Assembly (NCBI GenBank): GCA_024398875.1
Contig: JAKSIJ010000002.1
Coordinates: forward strand, 62,001-126,000
From: Fibrobacter sp.
GTDB lineage: Bacteria > Fibrobacterota > Fibrobacteria > Fibrobacterales > Fibrobacteraceae
Reading direction: 5' to 3'
DNA: 64,000 nt
Part shown: positions 60,705 through 64,000 of the stretch, in pieces
Layout of the letters: every line of letters starts with the position of its first letter
Numbering within the stretch: the first letter of the stretch is position 1
Program-made: the position numbers and the translations under genes
The notes under the pieces: generated by a model
Seen by the model: only the letters and a program-made list of their open reading frames with translations
What the model was told of the DNA's origin: nothing
Database searches by the model: none

Positions 60705-62692
60705 CGGTCACGTTGGATTCTTTGAAGAAGACTATTGGCAAGAAAAAGCTGAAGTCTTTGGCCTTTGCTTGGCTCGCGGATTTGGAACGCGAGGCCGGTG
60801 ATTTGGAAACCGCTCTAGAACGTGTAGATGGAAGCATTACCCTTTATCCGAAGGAAGTTCCTGCCCGCCTGGTTCGTACGAAGATCCTCTTCCAGAAGGG
60901 AGATTTTGAGGCCTGCATTCAGGAGTGCGAAGATGTGCTCCGCATAGACCCGTTCTGCCTGTCTGCCCAGAAACGCATGGGTGATGCTTATGACCAGCTG
61001 GGTAATGAAAGCGAACGCAACAAGTGCTACCGTAAGGTGCACGACATGGATCCTTTGGATACCTTCTGGAAGGAAGAGTACGACGTGGCTGCTGCAGCCG
61101 CAGGTGCTGCAGCTTTGAGCGAGATGGATCTTTCTATGCCAGACATGACCATGTCGGCTGACTCTGCTGAGGATAGTTTTGACTTGGGCTCCATCGGCGG
61201 TGAAGGCTCCTTCATTGAAAAGACTCCGGAAGATTGGAAGGCTCCGGAAGAAAAGACCCCTGCGTTTGGTAGTGGCTTTGATACGGACTTCAATACTCCA
61301 GATGCTGCGGCTCTCGAAGCTGCAGGATTGGCCAGCCCTAGCACCAATGCGGAAGACGATCCGTTTGCCTCTCTCTCCTCCTTGCTCCCCAGCGAAAATG
61401 CGGAAGATTCCGCTGCTATGGATAATTTGCAGGCGTCTTTGGAATCCGCATTGTCTGAAGCCTCTAGTGAACTTGCTGCTCCTCAGGAAAATTTCCCTGC
61501 CGATGATGAACTTTCTGGAAGCGATGTGGGCTCTGCGCTCTCGGATTTCTTCGGATCTGATGATGATGAATTGGAACCGGAAGCTCCGCAGTCTCCGTTC
61601 GCCCGCCTGAATGTCCCTGAGACTTTGGATGAGGAGCCGGCTGCAGTAAGTAATGCGGACAAGGTCTTTGGGTCTGCAGAACCGGATAAACCCCAGAGTG
61701 TGGACAGCGCCTTTGATGATATCTTTGGTGCTGACGAATTGCCTGAGGAAAAATCGGCTGAACCTGCAGTTGAGGATAAACCTCAGAGCGTAGACAATGC
61801 TTTTGATGATATATTTGGCGAGGATGAACTTCCAGAGGAGAAACCTGCTGAACCGGCTCCTGCGGCTGAAGATAAGCCTCAGAGTGTAGACAACGCTTTT
61901 GACGATATCTTTGGTGAGGATGAACTCCCAGAAGAAAAACCTGCTGAACCAGCACAGACGGAATCGTTGGAAGAACCTTTGGAATCGTTGGAAGAACCGG
62001 CTGTAGAGGATGTTGCTTTTGAAGCCCCTGCTGTGGAAGAACCAGTTGCAGAAGAGCCTGTTGCAGAAGAGTCTTTGACGCTGGAGGAGGAAACGCCCAA
62101 GGCTGAAGAATCTACCAGCGAACTGGACGGAGCTTTTGGTAGTCTCTTTGGAAGTGAATCTGATGACGAACTCAAGTCTGAGGAAGATACGGGTGCCGCT
62201 GTTGAAGAAACTGTAGTGCCAGAAGTTGAAGAAAAATCCGATTTGGATAAGTCCTTTGACTCTCTCTTTGGGGATGACGATGCTCCCGTAGAAATTCCTG
62301 CGGCAAAGCCTGTTGCAGACGTTGAATCTGTTGAAGACGAAGTGTCTGGCGCTTTCAAGGGATTGTTTGCTGATGACGACGATCTTCCTGAAGAATCTGC
62401 ACCGTCCAACAAGGGTGTTGATTTCCTCATGTCTGGCGACAGTGATGATCAGGTTTCTGAAGGACTCCTCAAAGATCCTACCGCTTCCCTTGGTGGTGAT
62501 GATTCTTTGGATGATAGCCTGAATACTAGAACCCTGGCAGAAATCTATTTCGAACAGGGGCTGTACGGCAAGGCTTTGGAAATCTATCAGGACCTGGCTC
62601 GTAAGGAACCGGAGAATGAGGATATTACGAATCGTTTGGCCGAAGTGAAGCGCATTGCGGAAGAAAAGTTCGGAGGCAATTTAGATGGCTGA
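60701..62692 (+). CDS. FimV-like acidic protein with terminal TPR segments
   Basis: A 663-residue protein. TPR-like helices fill residues 1-135 (LEREAGDLETALERVDGSI, AQKRMGDAYDQLGNESERNK). Residues about 150-600 are very acidic and Pro/Ala/Ser-rich, including three tandem copies of DKPQSVDxAFDDIFGxDELPEEK and other AFGSLFGSE-like words. A final TPR (LAEIYFEQGLYGKALEIYQDL) ends it. This layout recalls FimV of type IV pilus systems, although no LysM or membrane helix is visible. It overlaps pilT by 8 bases, which supports a pilus or motility role. Confidence 0.7.
   Translation: MTVTLDSLKKTIGKKKLKSLAFAWLADLEREAGDLETALERVDGSITLYPKEVPARLVRTKILFQKGDFEACIQECEDVLRIDPFCLSAQKRMGDAYDQLGNESERNKCYRKVHDMDPLDTFWKEEYDVAAAAAGAAALSEMDLSMPDMTMSADSAEDSFDLGSIGGEGSFIEKTPEDWKAPEEKTPAFGSGFDTDFNTPDAAALEAAGLASPSTNAEDDPFASLSSLLPSENAEDSAAMDNLQASLESALSEASSELAAPQENFPADDELSGSDVGSALSDFFGSDDDELEPEAPQSPFARLNVPETLDEEPAAVSNADKVFGSAEPDKPQSVDSAFDDIFGADELPEEKSAEPAVEDKPQSVDNAFDDIFGEDELPEEKPAEPAPAAEDKPQSVDNAFDDIFGEDELPEEKPAEPAQTESLEEPLESLEEPAVEDVAFEAPAVEEPVAEEPVAEESLTLEEETPKAEESTSELDGAFGSLFGSESDDELKSEEDTGAAVEETVVPEVEEKSDLDKSFDSLFGDDDAPVEIPAAKPVADVESVEDEVSGAFKGLFADDDDLPEESAPSNKGVDFLMSGDSDDQVSEGLLKDPTASLGGDDSLDDSLNTRTLAEIYFEQGLYGKALEIYQDLARKEPENEDITNRLAEVKRIAEEKFGGNLDG
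61685..61954 (+). repeat. Three tandem coding repeats inside the FimV-like gene
   Basis: Copies begin at 61685, 61775 and 61871 (spacings 90 and 96 bases). Each encodes DKPQSVD(S/N)AFDDIFG(A/E)DELPEEK plus a short acidic spacer. Silent differences between copies show they are not very recent duplicates. Confidence 0.85.
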
Positions 62693-63785
62693 TATTCGCA
62701 TTGAACAGCTCCTTCGTGAAATGGTGAACCGCAAGGCCTCCGACTTGCATCTTCGTGTGGGCGTGCCTCCTGTATATCGTATTAATGGTCAATTGACAAA
62801 GCCTTTTGATATTCGTCTTGATCCGGTGATGATGGATTCCTTTCTGGATGATATCATGAATCGTGATCAGCGTCAGCGTTTCGAACAAAATAAGGAATGC
62901 GACTTTGCTATTTCTGGCCGTGACATGGGCCGATTCCGTGTGAACGTGTTCCGCCAGCGCGGCACTGTGGCTATCGTTATTCGTCACATTAAGGCGAAGA
63001 TTCCTGCTTTTGAAGAACTCCATTTGCCGGAAGTGATTCGTAAGCTTGCTCTTACCCGTCGTGGTCTTATTCTTGTAACGGGTACTACGGGTTCCGGTAA
63101 ATCTACGACGCTAGCTTCCATGTTGGACTACATCAACCAGCAGGAATCGGTGAACATTATTACGGTAGAAGACCCTATTGAATATTTGTATAAAGACAAC
63201 AAGTCCATTATTTCTCAGCGTGAGTTGGGAACGGATACCATGTCTTATGCAAATGCACTCCGTGCAGCTCTCCGTCAGGATCCGGATGTGCTCCTGGTGG
63301 GTGAAGTCCGTGATTTGGAAACCATGCAGATTGCTATGACTGCGGCTGATACGGGTCATATGGTGTTTGCCACAATCCATACGACGAATGCTACCGAAAC
63401 TATTCAGCGTGTGCTTTCCATGTATCCGCCGCACCAGCATGATGAAATTCGTTTGCTGTTGGGTGAAGTCTTGGCAGGTATTATTTCCCTCCGTCTTTTG
63501 CCTACAAAGGATGGAAAGGGCCGTGTTCCTGCGGCAGAAGTGCTGGTGAATACTGGTGCTGTGAAGGAATACATCCAGGATAAGAACAAGATGGAAATGA
63601 TTGAGACAGCAATTGCAGAAGGCCACATGCAGTATGGCACGCAGACCTTTGACCAGGCATTGCTGGAGCTCTATCAGACTGATCAGATTACTTTGGATGT
63701 TGCAATGGATGCTGCTACCAATAAGGATGACTTCGATCTTAAGATTCGCGGTATTAGCGGTACTTCTGAACGTGGCTGGATGTAA
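62685..63785 (+). CDS. pilT: Twitching motility ATPase PilT
   Basis: A 366-residue hexameric retraction ATPase of type IV pili. The N-terminal ASDLHLRVG, Walker A GTTGSGKSTTL, Asp box EDPIEYLY, Walker B VLLVGEVRDLETMQ, and His box HMVFATIHTTNA are intact. The C-terminal AIRNLIRE-like retraction motif is present in altered form (METAIAEGHMQYG). A strong terminator follows. Type IV pilin genes are not in the window. Confidence 0.95.
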   Translation: MADIRIEQLLREMVNRKASDLHLRVGVPPVYRINGQLTKPFDIRLDPVMMDSFLDDIMNRDQRQRFEQNKECDFAISGRDMGRFRVNVFRQRGTVAIVIRHIKAKIPAFEELHLPEVIRKLALTRRGLILVTGTTGSGKSTTLASMLDYINQQESVNIITVEDPIEYLYKDNKSIISQRELGTDTMSYANALRAALRQDPDVLLVGEVRDLETMQIAMTAADTGHMVFATIHTTNATETIQRVLSMYPPHQHDEIRLLLGEVLAGIISLRLLPTKDGKGRVPAAEVLVNTGAVKEYIQDKNKMEMIETAIAEGHMQYGTQTFDQALLELYQTDQITLDVAMDAATNKDDFDLKIRGISGTSERGWM

Positions 63786-63806
63786 TCAGACTGAAATAAA
63801 TTTCAT

Positions 63807-63835
63807 AAAACGCTTGCTTTTGCAGCAGGCGTTTT
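63807..63835. terminator. Bidirectional terminator after pilT
   Basis: AAAACGCTTGC pairs with GCAGGCGTTTT (11 pairs, one G-U) around a 7-base loop, with A and T runs on both sides. It separates pilT from the convergent gene at the edge. Confidence 0.78.
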
Positions 63836-64000
63836 TTATTTTGCGGTGGCAATTATTGCTGGCAAGTGCATCATGTACTTTTGATAGATCCCACTCGGGT
63901 GAAAATATCGCCTAAGCATGGGCCCCAAGGGGAAATGCTTTCTGCGGTAGGTAATTTTGCCTTTAATCCATATCTGGAAAACACTCCAAAGACTACTTTG
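63836..64000 (-). CDS. C-terminal end of a convergent gene of unknown function (partial)
   Basis: A minus-strand frame enters from the right edge and stops at TAA 63836-63838, directly beside the bidirectional terminator. The visible 54 residues are basic and aromatic (KGKITYRRKHFPLGPMLRRYFHPSG, in short RRKHFPLGP) and end with HLPAIIATAK. I do not recognise the family. A competing open frame on the plus strand lacks a clear start. Confidence 0.5.
   Translation of the reverse strand, partial: QSSLWSVFQIWIKGKITYRRKHFPLGPMLRRYFHPSGIYQKYMMHLPAIIATAK

Noticed and set aside
63842-64000. Open plus-strand frame at the right edge
   Set aside because: No credible start with proper spacing; the overlapping minus-strand frame stops precisely beside the shared terminator and is preferred.

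Overview
This 64 kb window looks like a chromosomal segment of a Fibrobacter-like bacterium (phylum Fibrobacterota). The evidence is the gene content read by eye: a GH51 cellulase of about 117 kDa with three carbohydrate-binding-type modules, resembling the F. succinogenes Cel51A/CelF type; a Ser/Gly linker of the PGSSSSIAGSS type; a GTP-dependent PEP carboxykinase; glgC; a DUF2723/GT117 membrane protein; and many lipoproteins and outer-membrane proteins of a Gram-negative envelope. No species assignment was computed. I see no rRNA, tRNA, CRISPR array, insertion sequence or intact prophage.

Layout. 1-6358: end of an RND/MMPL exporter, then a minus-strand coupled run of a CHC2-zinc-finger primase/helicase-like protein, a GT4 glycosyltransferase and an LtaS-type sulfatase. 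6486-8443: ruvC with two peptidoglycan peptidases. 8540-11147 (minus): pssA and an OppA-like lipoprotein. 11250-17733 (minus): an envelope-signalling run of LysM protein, 38-aa membrane peptide, TPR-type sensor kinase whose in-frame start appears to be ACG, OmpR-type regulator and a TPR/beta-propeller protein. 17779-23511 (minus): a degenerate TrmA/RlmD-like methyltransferase, an AEP-primase-like/RepA-like ATPase fusion, an RlmB-type methyltransferase, 5-formyl-THF cyclo-ligase and RNase D. 23654-28800: a 47-aa membrane peptide, a repeat protein, a DsbA-like lipoprotein and the GH51 cellulase. 28952-32262: divergent glgC and pckG.

32387-38373: M23 peptidase, lamin-tail protein, small outer-membrane-like protein, PAS membrane protein, rhodanese lipoprotein and ribD. 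38782-44895: a 2037-aa secreted protein with six cadherin-type repeats. 44965-47873: pyridoxamine kinase, a POTRA/barrel outer-membrane protein and a small membrane protein. 47940-51023 (minus): recG and an MCE/MlaD protein. 51156-53925: ribE-ribBA-ribH-nusB. 53928-60355: a glycan run of DUF2723 protein, two DPM-type GT2 enzymes and a GT2/Rossmann fusion. 60444-63785: a Trm112-like protein, a FimV-like acidic TPR protein and pilT. A convergent minus-strand gene enters at the right edge.

Themes. Riboflavin synthesis is split (ribD apart from ribE-BA-H), with no FMN riboswitch visible. Surface building dominates: lipid and sulfatase chemistry, peptidoglycan peptidases, polyprenyl-phosphate sugar transfer, pilus retraction and large secreted proteins. 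Several genes carry a TATATTTG-like box only 5-7 bases before the start codon, suggesting leaderless or near-leaderless transcripts. The most unusual candidates are the kinase locus with the ACG start and small peptide, the two primase/ATPase fusions with eroded catalytic motifs, and the FimV-like protein coupled to pilT.
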